Position numbers and translations under genes: made by a program. From Listeria ilorinensis (lineage in GTDB: Bacteria > Bacillota > Bacilli > Lactobacillales > Listeriaceae), in the NCBI RefSeq assembly GCF_913566895.1, contig NZ_CAJYCN010000002.1, forward strand, positions 186,001 to 250,000: 64,000 nucleotides of DNA, given 5' to 3'. A model generated the notes under the pieces. The model saw nothing but the letters and a program-made list of their open reading frames with translations, was not told where the DNA came from and did no database searches. Within the stretch, counting starts at the first letter, position 1; every line of letters starts with the position of its first letter. Shown here piece by piece: positions 8,884-17,967 of the stretch.

Positions 8884-10226
8884 TTTACACCCTCCAAACG
8901 ATCGATAAATGCGTCAATTTCTTCTTTTGTGCGCATCTCCGTAACACAGACAAGCATATGCTGTTGATACTTTTCATTGTAAATAGAAAGATCTAGTCCA
9001 CCGATAAAACCGTCTTTTAGCAACTCTTCATTTATTTTCGCCACAGGCTCACGCAGACGAATCACAAACTCATTGAAAAATGCATCAGAAAACAAGATAT
9101 CAAATCCCTTTTCCTGGAAACGTTTTTTCGCATAATGACTTTTATCGATATTCTGCTTCGCCATTTCTGGCAAACCATTTTGGCCAAGTGCCACCATGGC
9201 AACCGAAGAAGCCAGCGCATTGAGGGCCTGATTAGAGCAGATATTGGAGGTGGCTTTATCACGGCGAATATGCTGCTCCCGCGCTTGTAAAGTCAAAACA
9301 TAACCGCGTTTACCATTTTCATCTACAGTTTCTCCCACAAGACGACCAGGCACTTTGCGCATCAGTTTTTTCGTAACGGCAAAATACCCACAGTGTGGTC
9401 CACCAAATGATTCTGGTATACCGAAAACCTGCGTATCACCAGCCACAACATCGGCCCCCAGATCTCCTGGCGATGTAAGCACACCTAAAGCTAGCGGATT
9501 GCTGGATACTACAAGAAGCGTTTTATTTTCATGAATGAAAGCTTCCATATCAGCAAGTGGTTCAACTTGTCCGTAGAAATTCGGATATTGTAAAACAACC
9601 GCCGCCACATCTTCCGTCAATGCCGCTTTTAATTTCTCCTGATCTGTTAAACCGTCTTTTTCAGGAATCAGCTCAACTGCAATATGTTGACCCGCTGCAT
9701 ACGTTTTTAAGACACTGATGGATTCCGGATGAACGGTCGCGGAAACCAGTACCTTTTTACGCTTTGTATGACCAGCAGCGAGCATCGCCCCTTCTGCCAA
9801 AGCGGTTCCACCGTCATACATCGATGAATTGGCAAGTTCCATCCCCGTGAGTTCAGCAATCATTGTCTGAAACTCGAAAATCGCCTGTAATTCCCCTTGT
9901 GAAATTTCTGGCTGATAAGGTGTATACGCTGTATAAAACTCTGAACGAGAAATGACATGATCCACAATCGTTGGAATATAGTGGTTATAAACACCAGCTC
10001 CTAAAAACGAGGCACTTTCCAATGTATTGACATTTTTGGCAGCAAGCTGCGTCAATTCCCGGAGCAAATTAGGCTCTGATTTTGCTGGTTTTAAATCATA
10101 CTCTCTTTTAAAACGAATCTTTTCAGGAATATCACAAAATAAATCTTCGACCGATTTTACACCGATCACATCTAGCATCGCTTTTTCATCCGCTTCAGTC
10201 ATTGGTAGATAACGATATTTTGCCAT
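8880..10226 (-). CDS. gcvPA: Glycine dehydrogenase (P protein) subunit 1
   Basis: The 448-residue protein is the N-terminal half of the glycine decarboxylase. Typical blocks are [15 protein letters not shown] at the start, the [12 protein letters not shown] region (about 100) and [21 protein letters not shown] (about 150-170). It lacks the PLP lysine, which is in subunit 2. It has the ribosome-binding sequence AAGGAGG and follows gcvT with a 26-base gap. The H protein and lipoamide dehydrogenase are not encoded in this window. Confidence 0.97.
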   Translation of the reverse strand: MAKYRYLPMTEADEKAMLDVIGVKSVEDLFCDIPEKIRFKREYDLKPAKSEPNLLRELTQLAAKNVNTLESASFLGAGVYNHYIPTIVDHVISRSEFYTAYTPYQPEISQGELQAIFEFQTMIAELTGMELANSSMYDGGTALAEGAMLAAGHTKRKKVLVSATVHPESISVLKTYAAGQHIAVELIPEKDGLTDQEKLKAALTEDVAAVVLQYPNFYGQVEPLADMEAFIHENKTLLVVSSNPLALGVLTSPGDLGADVVAGDTQVFGIPESFGGPHCGYFAVTKKLMRKVPGRLVGETVDENGKRGYVLTLQAREQHIRRDKATSNICSNQALNALASSVAMVALGQNGLPEMAKQNIDKSHYAKKRFQEKGFDILFSDAFFNEFVIRLREPVAKINEELLKDGFIGGLDLSIYNEKYQQHMLVCVTEMRTKEEIDAFIDRLEGVK

Positions 10227-10252
10227 ATTTTTTTCCTCCTTTTGGGACGCTT

Positions 10253-11344
10253 TTATTTAGAACGTTTATAGAATGGTGTAGGAACGACGGCTGCTTTTAA
10301 TTTCTTATTGCGAACCCCGATTTCAAGTTCTTGTCCCAGCTCTGCAAAAGCCGTTTCGACAAGAGCAAGGCCCATATTTTTTCCAAGTGTAGGCGACTGT
10401 GTACCACTTGTGATATGCCCAATTTCTTTTTCACCAAAGTAAACCGGATAATTATGTCGTGGAATTCCCCGATCAATCATTTCTATACCAACTAATTGAC
10501 GCGGAACCCCCATCTCTTTTTGTGCAAGCAAAGCTTTCTTACCGATAAAGTCTGCTTCCTTGCCAAGTTTGACTGCGAAATTCAGTTTTGCTTCCAGTGG
10601 CGAGATCTCTTTTGACAATTCCTGCCCGTATAAAGCAAGATTCGCCTCAAAACGAAGGGTATCACGAGCCCCTAAACCAATCGGTTCTACGCCTTGCTGG
10701 ACAAGTTTTTCAAAAACAGCCACTGTATCTGCTGCTTGCGTGTAAATTTCAAAGCCGTCCTCTCCAGTATAGCCGCTTCGAGAAATCAAAACGTTTTTCC
10801 CAGCTACTGTTACATTTTCTAAAAAACCGAAAAAGGGAATATCATCCAGATCTGTCTCTGTCAATTCTGATAGAACTTGTGCTGCTTTTGGTCCTTGTAA
10901 AGCTAATTGTCCATAATGTTCGGATACATCGTTTACTTTTACATCCTCCTCATCAATATGCTGCAAGAGCCATTTCGTATCTTTTTCTGTATTTGCTGCA
11001 TTAACGACTAATAAATAGGATACACTAGAACGTCGATAAACAACTAAATCATCGACTGTCCCGCCATTTTCATAGCACATAATATTATACTGCGCACGCT
11101 GGTCTTTGATTTTCTCGATATCATTGGTTAACATCTTTTGTAAATAAGACGTGCTGTCAGGACCAGTTACTTCAATTTCACCCATATGCGAAACATCAAA
11201 TACGCCCACTTGTTTGCGAACCATTTCATGTTCTTTTTTTATGCCCGCAAACTGGACCGGCAAATCCCAACCTCCAAAGTCAATGGTTTTTGCTCCATAT
11301 TTACTGTATACGGCATGCAAGGGTGTTCGCTTTAGCTCTCCCAC
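10253..11344 (-). CDS. gcvT: Aminomethyltransferase (glycine cleavage T protein)
   Basis: GcvT transfers the methylene group from the aminomethyl-lipoyl H protein to tetrahydrofolate and releases ammonia. The 363 residues contain the family motifs [14 protein letters not shown] near the start, [11 protein letters not shown] (about 50) and [14 protein letters not shown] (about 185). I chose the GTG start at 11344, with AAGGAGG at good spacing. The frame stays open for 24 codons upstream, but that part reads through the riboswitch expression region. It is the first gene of the glycine cleavage operon. Confidence 0.95.
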   Translation of the reverse strand: MGELKRTPLHAVYSKYGAKTIDFGGWDLPVQFAGIKKEHEMVRKQVGVFDVSHMGEIEVTGPDSTSYLQKMLTNDIEKIKDQRAQYNIMCYENGGTVDDLVVYRRSSVSYLLVVNAANTEKDTKWLLQHIDEEDVKVNDVSEHYGQLALQGPKAAQVLSELTETDLDDIPFFGFLENVTVAGKNVLISRSGYTGEDGFEIYTQAADTVAVFEKLVQQGVEPIGLGARDTLRFEANLALYGQELSKEISPLEAKLNFAVKLGKEADFIGKKALLAQKEMGVPRQLVGIEMIDRGIPRHNYPVYFGEKEIGHITSGTQSPTLGKNMGLALVETAFAELGQELEIGVRNKKLKAAVVPTPFYKRSK

Positions 11345-11411
11345 ATCTTGTTCCTCCTTTATTTTTGTGCATAGAAAAAAGGCTTGATGATCGTTTTCAT
11401 AAGCCCTGTTG

Positions 11412-11526
11412 CGCATGACACTCCAGAGATGCGTCCAGCAAACATCCTTTTGCCTGAGAGTTTCACAAATTTTGCTTTCCCCGTCGGCGCCGTTCAGTCG
11501 GTCTCTCTGTTTGCTTTCATCCGCTA
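11412..11526 (-). promoter_or_regulatory. Glycine riboswitch (single aptamer) controlling gcvT-gcvPA-gcvPB
   Basis: The conserved core is clear on the minus strand: AGAGAGACCGACTGAACGG, a GC-rich hairpin, then AACTCTCAGGCAAAAGGA, followed by GGACGCATCTCTGGAG closing the outer stem. The region sits about 70 bases before the gcvT start. Most glycine riboswitches have two aptamers in tandem. I searched about 200 bases upstream and saw no second core, so this looks like a singlet. By family knowledge, glycine binding should switch the operon on. Confidence 0.92.
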
Positions 11527-11699
11527 AAGTTATGTATGTAGCCCTTTTTTATAGCTTACCATGAGGAAGAATGTTCAGCAAACAATTCGTTTTTATCCAA
11601 TAGATTACTTATTTTTGGATATTTGTTCGGAATGTAAGGGCTTAAACATCTTTATTGTTCCAGAACGTCCGTATGTTAAAAATTGAGCATATTGTTTCT

Positions 11700-11899
11700 G
11701 CTTGCTTTCTATGAAAAAAGATTTTTTGAATGAGAATGCTATTTATGACTTTTTTTCTTTGTGAAAATTACATACTATGTGAAGAAAAAAATATGTCTCG
11801 CGCAAAATTGTTTTTCTCCCTTTAGCCTTTGAAAAGGAAATGTCCTTTTTTTAGCGAATAAGTTATTAAAACTATTTTTAAAGAAAGGAGTCGAGCTGA
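11700..11899 (+). promoter_or_regulatory. comG promoter region with possible ComK boxes and a leader hairpin
   Basis: The gene-free stretch 11345-11899 holds the gcv leader on the left and the comG control region on the right. An AAAAN5TTTT AT-box, the half-site form bound by ComK, is present at 11714-11727 (six A, GA, six T). Weaker versions lie at 11804-11816 and 11868-11880; the spacings do not match the canonical 8, 18 or 31 bases. A 7-base-pair hairpin AAAAGGA-AATG-TCCTTTT followed by T residues (11832-11852) looks like a weak terminator 48 bases before comGA. All of this is inference from sequence patterns. Confidence 0.4.
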
Positions 11900-12916
11900 T
11901 TGCCTCAACAAAAATTAATCCAACTCTTAGCATCTGCTAAAGAATTGCATGCTTCCGACATTCATTTGTCCCCACAGCGTGATAATTACCATTGTTATTT
12001 CCGTCTGAATGGTGATTTTTGTTTAATGGAAGCCTACTCTCTTACAGAAGCACAAAAATTGATCACTTACTTAAAGTTCCAGGCTTCAATGGATATTGGT
12101 GAAAAACGCCGTCCCCAAACTGGACAATATGAAATTTTGCTAGACCACCAAAAAATCTCTTTACGTCTTTCCACCCTACTTGATAAATCTGGGCTGGAGA
12201 GCTTGGTCATCCGATTATTTTCAGAAGGTGATATTTTGCCCTTCTACAAATCTACTCCGTTTTTGCATCATTGCTTGCAAATGTTTCAAAATACAGAGAA
12301 AAACAGCGGTCTATTATTATTTTCGGGTAAAACGGGCAGTGGAAAGTCTTCCTCAATGTATGGTTTAGCAGAACTTCTTTATCAAACTCACACACGAAAA
12401 GTCATTACGATTGAGAACCCTGTTGAACACTATCATCAAGCATTTTTACAAATTGAGATCAATGAAAAAGCTGGTCTTACCTATCAGGAAATCCTTCGCG
12501 AAGTCCTTCGGCATGATCCCGATATCATTATCATTGGAGAAATTCGCGATAACGAGACAGCGCAGATGGCTATTCGTGCTGCTTTAACTGGCCACTTGGT
12601 CTTAAGTACTGTTCATGCCGGTAGTTTAAAAGGAATTCTAAATCGATTAACTGAATTAGGTCTTTCAAAAAGTGACCTAGCAGAAAGCTTGATCGGCATC
12701 AGTCATCAACGAATCTTTTCTTTATACTGTCCACTATGCGCTGGGAAATGCCAGCCCTATTGCACACATTTAAAGGAAAAGCGAACAGTTCTTTATGAGT
12801 ATCTCGAACATGATGCTATTTGGAAGCAACAAACTTGCGCTTTATCGATTGCACGTCAGTTTCGGAAAGGGGTTTGTTATGGTTACTTTAAAACGCAATC
12901 ATTGGAAAGAAGATAG
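11900..12916 (+). CDS. comGA: Competence pseudopilus assembly ATPase ComGA
   Basis: ComGA is the PulE/PilB-type ATPase that drives assembly of the competence pseudopilus at the membrane. The 338-residue protein shows Walker A GKTGSGKSSS (about 143-152), an Asp-box-type ENPVEHYHQ segment, the Walker B strand IIIIGEIRD (about 209-217) and a His-box around LVLSTVHAG. The C-terminal part has a short cysteine cluster (CPLCAGKCQPYC) of the metal-binding type seen in the family. The start is TTG at 11900 behind AAAGGAG. It is the first gene of the seven-gene comG operon. Confidence 0.95.
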   Translation: MPQQKLIQLLASAKELHASDIHLSPQRDNYHCYFRLNGDFCLMEAYSLTEAQKLITYLKFQASMDIGEKRRPQTGQYEILLDHQKISLRLSTLLDKSGLESLVIRLFSEGDILPFYKSTPFLHHCLQMFQNTEKNSGLLLFSGKTGSGKSSSMYGLAELLYQTHTRKVITIENPVEHYHQAFLQIEINEKAGLTYQEILREVLRHDPDIIIIGEIRDNETAQMAIRAALTGHLVLSTVHAGSLKGILNRLTELGLSKSDLAESLIGISHQRIFSLYCPLCAGKCQPYCTHLKEKRTVLYEYLEHDAIWKQQTCALSIARQFRKGVCYGYFKTQSLERR

Positions 12917-13910
12917 CGCATTTCTGATTCGGCTTGCTGAATTACTTGAAAAGGGTTTTCCACTTGAAACAGCCATTAATTATTTAAGTATTACTGCTAA
13001 ACAAAACAAAAAACGTTATTTACGTATCACTGAGCATCTAAATCAAGGACTTGTTTTCTCCGATGCATTGGAAAAATGTGATTTTCCAAGTTTCTGCATT
13101 GCTCCGATTTATTTTTCGACAGAACATGGCTATTTCTCTGAAACGATTCGTGATGTAGGATTACTCTTAGAACAAAAATTTACGCATCAAAAAGCACTGG
13201 TAAAGACTATTCAGTATCCAGCCATCCTTTTGGCAACTGTTTTACTTGTTTTTATTTTGTTACGCTTATTTTTAATGCCAAAATTCAAACTCCTTTTCAG
13301 CCAGCTTGCTCAAAGCGACACCAAATCTAATCAACTTAGTTCTTTTTTATTTGATCGTCTGCCCATTGTACTCTTGGGTAGTTTATTACTTTTAACAATA
13401 CTGGTACTTTTTGTACATCACAAACTGCAAAAGCAACCCCTACGAAAACAATATAATTTGATGGGGCGCTTGCCTCTTTCTCGCTACTTTTTTCAGATTC
13501 ATTATTCACAACTTTTTGCACGAGAATGCGGTTATCTACTCCAAAGCGGTCTTTCCATTCAAAAAATTTTTCAACTTTTCTATTCGCCACATGCTACGAG
13601 TTTTTTTCAAGAGATTAGCAACGAATTGAGGCAACAACTTGTTCTTGGGAAACCTTTTTCTGAGAGTCTAGCAACCCTTCCCTACTTGGAAGAAGAATTT
13701 ATCCAAATTGTCCAACATGGCGAACGCAATGGCACACTTGCAAACGAATTGATTTTTTACTACCAACAATGTCAATCACGACTGATGGAGAAAATCACGC
13801 AAGTCTTATCTTGGATCCAACCATGTGTCTTTCTTTTTATTGGGATTTTCATCGTCAGTATTTATCTATCTATTCTGCTTCCCATGTTTTCCATGGTGGA
13901 CCAAATTTAG
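12879..13910 (+). CDS. comGB: Competence pseudopilus inner-membrane protein ComGB
   Basis: ComGB is the polytopic GspF/PilC-type platform protein of the pseudopilus. The 343 residues carry two T2SSF repeats and about three membrane helices, near residues 118-142, 166-186 and 316-338. I chose ATG 12879, with GAAAGGGG in front. This overlaps comGA by 38 bases and gives the usual ComGB length. A frame continues 28 codons upstream but lies inside comGA. Confidence 0.92.
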   Translation: MVTLKRNHWKEDSAFLIRLAELLEKGFPLETAINYLSITAKQNKKRYLRITEHLNQGLVFSDALEKCDFPSFCIAPIYFSTEHGYFSETIRDVGLLLEQKFTHQKALVKTIQYPAILLATVLLVFILLRLFLMPKFKLLFSQLAQSDTKSNQLSSFLFDRLPIVLLGSLLLLTILVLFVHHKLQKQPLRKQYNLMGRLPLSRYFFQIHYSQLFARECGYLLQSGLSIQKIFQLFYSPHATSFFQEISNELRQQLVLGKPFSESLATLPYLEEEFIQIVQHGERNGTLANELIFYYQQCQSRLMEKITQVLSWIQPCVFLFIGIFIVSIYLSILLPMFSMVDQI

Positions 13911-13925
13911 CGAGGAGGAAATGTT

Positions 13926-14249
13926 ATGAAAAAATTTTTTAGGATCGATTGGCGGGATGATTCCGGTTTTACACTGGTCGAAATGTTGATCGTCCTACTC
14001 GTTGTGAGTGTGCTGTTACTTCTGACGATTCCCAATATTGTCAGCCAAAGTGAAAGCATCAACGATAAAGGTTGTGAGGCCTTTGTCACACTTGTAGAAG
14101 GTCAAGTACAAGCCTATCAACTTGAATACAAAAAAAACCCTACACTAAATGACTTATTAAATGCCGGCTACCTTTCTGAAGATCAAAAAAGCTGTCCTAA
14201 TGGAAAAAAGGTTGAGATTGAAAGTTCCGGAAAAGTACACGTGAAATGA
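13926..14249 (+). CDS. comGC: Major competence pseudopilin ComGC
   Basis: The 107-residue protein has a type IV prepilin signal: a short basic leader, then G-FTLVEMLIVLLVV with the glutamate at position +5 after the cleavage site. The hydrophobic helix is followed by a small C-terminal domain with two cysteines (in KGCEAF and KSCPNG). ComGC is the main subunit of the competence pilus that brings DNA across the wall; ComC peptidase, not in this window, should process it. The ribosome-binding site is GAGGAAAT. The next gene overlaps its end by four bases. Confidence 0.95.
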   Translation: MKKFFRIDWRDDSGFTLVEMLIVLLVVSVLLLLTIPNIVSQSESINDKGCEAFVTLVEGQVQAYQLEYKKNPTLNDLLNAGYLSEDQKSCPNGKKVEIESSGKVHVK

Positions 14250-14671
14250 TGGAGCGGAATGGATTTACCTTGATTGAAATGCTTCTTGTTTTAAGTATGT
14301 TTTTACTGCTTTCCATGCTCTCTTTGCGACCGATTTCCAGCTTGCTGATTTATCAAACTGAACAGAATTATCTCCAAGAAATCGCATCAGCCATTCTTTT
14401 AGCTCAGACAGCGGCAATTACACATGAAACTCCATCAAAACTCACTTTTTCTAGTCAAGCGCTTACGATAGAGTATCCAGATGGTAAGCTCGAAAAAATC
14501 ACGACACCTGCCTCTTTAACATTTCATGTGAAAAAAAACGAAAATTTTTCATTTCAAGCGCGAACAGGAAAAATCAATCGCTTTCGAACACTTTCAATTA
14601 TTGGAGACACACATCATTATCAATTAGTCTTTCAAATCGGAAAGGGGCGTTTTTACATTGAGGAGAATTAA
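14246..14671 (+). CDS. comGD: Competence minor pseudopilin ComGD
   Basis: The 141-residue minor pseudopilin has a very short leader and the cleavage motif NGFTLIEMLLVLSMFL. The start overlaps the comGC stop (ATGA), and the end overlaps comGE by 14 bases. Minor pseudopilins are thought to prime pilus assembly. The soluble part after residue 35 is poorly conserved, as is typical for ComGD. Confidence 0.9.
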   Translation: MMERNGFTLIEMLLVLSMFLLLSMLSLRPISSLLIYQTEQNYLQEIASAILLAQTAAITHETPSKLTFSSQALTIEYPDGKLEKITTPASLTFHVKKNENFSFQARTGKINRFRTLSIIGDTHHYQLVFQIGKGRFYIEEN

Positions 14672-14951
14672 CGGCTTTTCACTCATTGAGGGACTGGTTT
14701 CACTATCCGTTATTTGTTTGATCACTACCTTCTTTTTTCCTTTGCTCTTTCAATTAATTATCAAGCTCAATCAGGAACAGCAGGAAACTGCTCTTTTACA
14801 AATGATCGCTGATGAAAGTAGTCTTTTAACAGAACATTCTGTTGCCGAAGAGAAAATAGTAGGTCCTTATAGAATTACAACAGAAAGGCAGAAAGACAGG
14901 TGGCAAATTTGTGCAGAACAAAACCAAAAAAAACTTTGCAGACCGAATTAG
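14658..14951 (+). CDS. comGE: Competence minor pseudopilin ComGE
   Basis: The 97-residue protein has the prepilin-like motif NGFSLIEGLVSLSVI at its N terminus, followed by a hydrophobic helix and a short soluble part. The start is a TTG at 14658, inside the end of comGD and preceded by AAAGGGG. Its end overlaps the start of comGF. Identity rests on the prepilin motif, the length and the fixed order of the comG operon. Confidence 0.88.
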   Translation: MRRINGFSLIEGLVSLSVICLITTFFFPLLFQLIIKLNQEQQETALLQMIADESSLLTEHSVAEEKIVGPYRITTERQKDRWQICAEQNQKKLCRPN

Positions 14952-15370
14952 CTCAAAATGGGTTTACCATTCTAGAGGCTCTTCTTTCACTCATCATTAC
15001 GATGATGATCCTGTCATTTATCCCGCTGTTTTATCAAGAAGCACAAAAAATCAACCAGCTAAGTGATCTTACTAGCGAAAACGAGTGGCTATTATTCCGG
15101 ACCCAGTTTCTGGCTGAACTGCAAGGTGCCCATACGATTCGGGTTTCAGTGAATGCCGTTAGTTTTATCGATCAAGAAGAAAAACAAATTGTCTATCAAC
15201 AATATAAAAACCTGGTCCGCAGACAAGTAAACGGACGCGGCCATGAACCTATTTTACAAAATGTTCAAAAGACACATTTCCATGAAATAAACGATGAAAT
15301 TATACTTGCATTTACTAGTTATGATGGGAAGCAACACTTCTTACGTTTCAGAAAGGAGAACGATGCATGA
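14900..15370 (+). CDS. comGF: Competence minor pseudopilin ComGF
   Basis: The protein has the prepilin motif NGFTILEALLSLIITMMIL, here preceded by about 20 residues when read from the GTG at 14900. An alternative TTG at 14936 would give a leader of normal length. Neither start has a strong ribosome-binding site, so coupling to the overlapping comGE is likely. The C-terminal half (about 75-150) has the ComGF-type pattern of short strands, ending in GKQHFLRFRKEND. The start is the uncertain point. Confidence 0.85.
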   Translation: MANLCRTKPKKTLQTELAQNGFTILEALLSLIITMMILSFIPLFYQEAQKINQLSDLTSENEWLLFRTQFLAELQGAHTIRVSVNAVSFIDQEEKQIVYQQYKNLVRRQVNGRGHEPILQNVQKTHFHEINDEIILAFTSYDGKQHFLRFRKENDA

Positions 15371-15525
15371 AGAATGCTTTTACACTACCAATCGCCTTAT
15401 TTTTACTTTCTTTTTGCCTTATACTACTCTCAACGACCGTCTTTCTTTTTCAACATCAAATTCATCTGCAACAACTTCTCCAAAAATCTTATGAACAAGA
15501 GATCCAATCTGCCTATAAAAAATAG
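15367..15525 (+). CDS. comGG: ComGG, very short (52 residues)
   Basis: This is the seventh comG frame, starting with ATG overlapping the comGF stop by four bases and preceded by AGAAAGGAG. It encodes a basic start (MKNAFTLP), one membrane helix (about residues 8-28) and a short Gln-rich tail ending in AYKK. B. subtilis ComGG is about 124 residues, so this copy lacks most of the soluble domain. The stop codon is the first three bases of the terminator stem that follows. Position and topology support ComGG, but its function may be reduced or lost. Confidence 0.65.
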   Translation: MKNAFTLPIALFLLSFCLILLSTTVFLFQHQIHLQQLLQKSYEQEIQSAYKK

Positions 15526-15551
15526 CTCTAATCGATACCAGATTAGAGCTA
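15523..15551. terminator. Bidirectional terminator between comGG and the YqgU-like gene
   Basis: A perfect 11-base-pair stem (TAGCTCTAATC / GATTAGAGCTA) has a 7-base loop. In the minus orientation a run of six T follows, making it a good terminator for the lipoprotein gene. In the plus orientation the T tail is weaker. The left arm contains the comGG stop codon. Confidence 0.88.
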
Positions 15552-15555
15552 CTTT

Positions 15556-16656
15556 CTAAAAAGCATTTTTTGACAAATCAACCAGTGTCATCAATTGCTT
15601 TGTTTCAATATTAATGACTTTATCAAACTGATAGCCATAAAGAGCTAGCTGACCATTTGGGGAGCTTTCAAGAGGTTGGTTTTCCATAAGTTCCATAATG
15701 GTCCGACTTGTTCCCGCTTTAGGATTCACTTCTACAAGTCGATATTGTCCCGGTATTTCTCCTAGCTTTTGACTTTCATAAGGCTCAAAAGCCAGAAAAT
15801 GATCTTGGTCAAAGTTGGTATCAAAATAAGGAATAAAGGTTCCCATCTCATCATATTCCCGGGGCTGTGTATATTTAAATAGTGTCTGAAAGCCTACTGT
15901 CCGAAAATCATAAACCAGTTCTTTTTCATCTTCAGATTTTTCAAGCGTTACAAGAAGATTCTTATTCACAGCAAATTGTAAAATATTCGCTATCACCAAG
16001 CTTTGATTTTGAGCATCCCGAATATCTTCTAAATACAGATCACTAAGTTCTGATTTTTCATCTGAGTGAAGTCTCATAAGATATAGATTATCACTATACC
16101 AAGAAACAAAGGGCGAAAGTGTATCAATCTCCTCATCTTGTCCTGTGAGAAAATTCCAAACATAGGTCCGATACTGCCAATCTTGGTCATAAGCAACCAG
16201 CATCAGTTTTTCGGGGGTATCTTGATTCCAGTAAAAATTCACAGTAACAGGCGCAGTCTGTCGCTCAGCTATTTTTTCCCCTGTCGCTGTTTTAAAAATT
16301 TTTATTGAAGCGGCATCTTTTGAGGAGGCAGCATATACAAGAAAATAAGTATAATCAGCTGAAATATTTACGTCTGAGATCATATCACTCGTTTCATATA
16401 GAGTCTTCTGTTTTCCAGAGTAAATATCATAACTGAGAAACACAGTCTGCCCATCTCGTTTAACTTGGAGGAGGACGGAGCTGTCTGTTAACCACCCCAC
16501 TACGCGATTGAATGCTTCATCCGTTGTTTGAAATGGTGTAATCGTCACTTGTTCGCTTTTTGTAGGCTTTGTTCGATCTTCTTCTGTACAACTGGCAAGC
16601 ATCCCTACAAGCCCCATCATAACAGTTGTTAAGATCAACAAACGTGCCTTTCTCAT
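15556..16656 (-). CDS. YqgU-like lipoprotein, probable beta-propeller
   Basis: The 366-residue protein has a lipoprotein signal: basic start MRKARLL, a hydrophobic stretch, and the lipobox LASC with the cysteine at residue 23. The rest shows repeating strand-like blocks (for example TVFLSYDIYSGK, YTYFLVYAASSK, WQYRTYVWNFLTGQ), as expected for a propeller. YqgU of B. subtilis lies close to glcK and yqgQ, and Listeria carries a homologue beside comG, so I call it YqgU-like. It has no catalytic motif that I recognise. GGAGG lies upstream of the ATG. Confidence 0.7.
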   Translation of the reverse strand: MRKARLLILTTVMMGLVGMLASCTEEDRTKPTKSEQVTITPFQTTDEAFNRVVGWLTDSSVLLQVKRDGQTVFLSYDIYSGKQKTLYETSDMISDVNISADYTYFLVYAASSKDAASIKIFKTATGEKIAERQTAPVTVNFYWNQDTPEKLMLVAYDQDWQYRTYVWNFLTGQDEEIDTLSPFVSWYSDNLYLMRLHSDEKSELSDLYLEDIRDAQNQSLVIANILQFAVNKNLLVTLEKSEDEKELVYDFRTVGFQTLFKYTQPREYDEMGTFIPYFDTNFDQDHFLAFEPYESQKLGEIPGQYRLVEVNPKAGTSRTIMELMENQPLESSPNGQLALYGYQFDKVINIETKQLMTLVDLSKNAF

Positions 16657-16738
16657 CTCCGGCCTCCAATCTTCCCTTGATGCTAAAATTTACCCTTTTT
16701 AGAATAAGCTAAAACCCTTTTGGAAGCCGAACACAGTA

Positions 16739-17713
16739 TTATGCTTCTTCGTCCACCGGTAGCGCTAACCAAGCGGCTCCGATCACACCTGCATCATTTC
16801 CGCGCGTTGCAATCGAAATTTTTGTAGACTCACGTACAGCCGGAAACACCATTGTCTCAAAATAGGCTGTAACTGGTTGAAGAAGAATATCTCCTGCTGC
16901 CGAAACGCCTCCACCGATAATGATTTTTTCAGGATTCAGCATATTACCGATATGACTGAGTGCAAGTGCTAAATAGAAAGAAACACGGTCGATTACTTTT
17001 TCTGCCAGCTCATCCTGTTCTTTTCCTAAATCAAAGACCAATTTAGCAGTAATTTCTTCATCATTTAAAATAGCCTCTTTTAATTTTGAATTCCCAGTGA
17101 ACTCCTTCGCCATATCCTTTGCCACACGAACGACTCCCGTTGCCGAAGCCACTGTTTCTAAACAACCTTTTTTGCCACAAGTGCAGTCATAGCCGTTTTC
17201 AGGCATAACTGTAACATGACCGATCTCTCCCGCCGCACCTCGGATACCATGAAGAATTTGTCCTTCAGCAAAGATCCCGCCGCCTACGCCTGTTCCAAGT
17301 GTCACAAAAACAACGTTAGCGCCACCTTCACCCGCACCTTTCCAGCGTTCGCCGAGTGCAGCAACATTAGCATCATTATCTAAGTAAACTTTCAGTCCAG
17401 TTAAATGACCAAGATCCTTACTGACTTGCTGCTCTTCCACCCAGTTTAAGTTATAGGCTCCTTTCACCGTTCCAGTTTCATAATTAACTGTTCCAGGCGT
17501 ACCCATCCCTAAACCATAAAATTGGTCATTATCTAGCTGCATTTCTGTTAGCTTCTGATTTAAACTGTCACCGATTTCTCGCACAATATGTGATCCCTGA
17601 TCATCAATATTTGTATTAATGGACCACTTATGCTCAATATCCCCATCCTTTGTTAAAATCGCAATCTTAGCTGTTGTGCCACCCAAGTCTACACCAATTA
17701 ATTTCTTTTCCAT
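16739..17713 (-). CDS. glcK: ROK-family glucokinase
   Basis: GlcK phosphorylates glucose to glucose-6-phosphate with ATP in the cytoplasm. The 324-residue protein has the phosphate-binding start GVDLGGTTAKIAIL and the ROK zinc site CTCGKKGCLE with its upstream histidine in EIGHVTV. The segment GTGVGGGIF and the sugar-binding GHVTVMP block are also present. It follows yqgQ by 14 bases, an arrangement conserved with B. subtilis yqgQ-glcK. Confidence 0.95.
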   Translation of the reverse strand: MEKKLIGVDLGGTTAKIAILTKDGDIEHKWSINTNIDDQGSHIVREIGDSLNQKLTEMQLDNDQFYGLGMGTPGTVNYETGTVKGAYNLNWVEEQQVSKDLGHLTGLKVYLDNDANVAALGERWKGAGEGGANVVFVTLGTGVGGGIFAEGQILHGIRGAAGEIGHVTVMPENGYDCTCGKKGCLETVASATGVVRVAKDMAKEFTGNSKLKEAILNDEEITAKLVFDLGKEQDELAEKVIDRVSFYLALALSHIGNMLNPEKIIIGGGVSAAGDILLQPVTAYFETMVFPAVRESTKISIATRGNDAGVIGAAWLALPVDEEA

Positions 17714-17727
17714 TTTCCATTACTCCT

Positions 17728-17955
17728 TTATTTATGAAGATGTGTATGATTCTTTTTCTGTTCTTTTACCAGTTCTTGCTTAAGAATCGTGCGAGCTCTT
17801 GCATAAACTTCACGATCTAGAAGATTGTGTTTAAATAGTTCCGTTAATTCTGTTTCCATCATTTCAATATCATATTCACGTTTACCTACATAAACGAAAA
17901 TCCCAAATTTTTTGAGCAGTTGACCAACATCATAAACACTATTTAATGGATACAT
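17728..17955 (-). CDS. yqgQ: YqgQ family protein
   Basis: The 75-residue helical protein contains the family signature DVGQLLKKFGIFVYVGKREYDIE. A structure of this family is known, with a suggested single-stranded nucleic-acid-binding role, but its function is not established. It lies between gluP and glcK, 12 and 14 bases from each, and is surely co-transcribed. The C terminus is rich in Lys and His. Confidence 0.9.
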   Translation of the reverse strand: MYPLNSVYDVGQLLKKFGIFVYVGKREYDIEMMETELTELFKHNLLDREVYARARTILKQELVKEQKKNHTHLHK

Positions 17956-17967
17956 TTTTCAAGACCT

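Noticed and set aside
7414-10226. Apparent split of glycine decarboxylase into two genes by frameshift
   Set aside because: Two-subunit P proteins (GcvPA and GcvPB) with an ATGA overlap are the normal Firmicute form.
11530-11700. Second glycine aptamer upstream of the first
   Set aside because: No ACTCTCAGGCAAAAGGA-like core is present there; only AT-rich promoter sequence.
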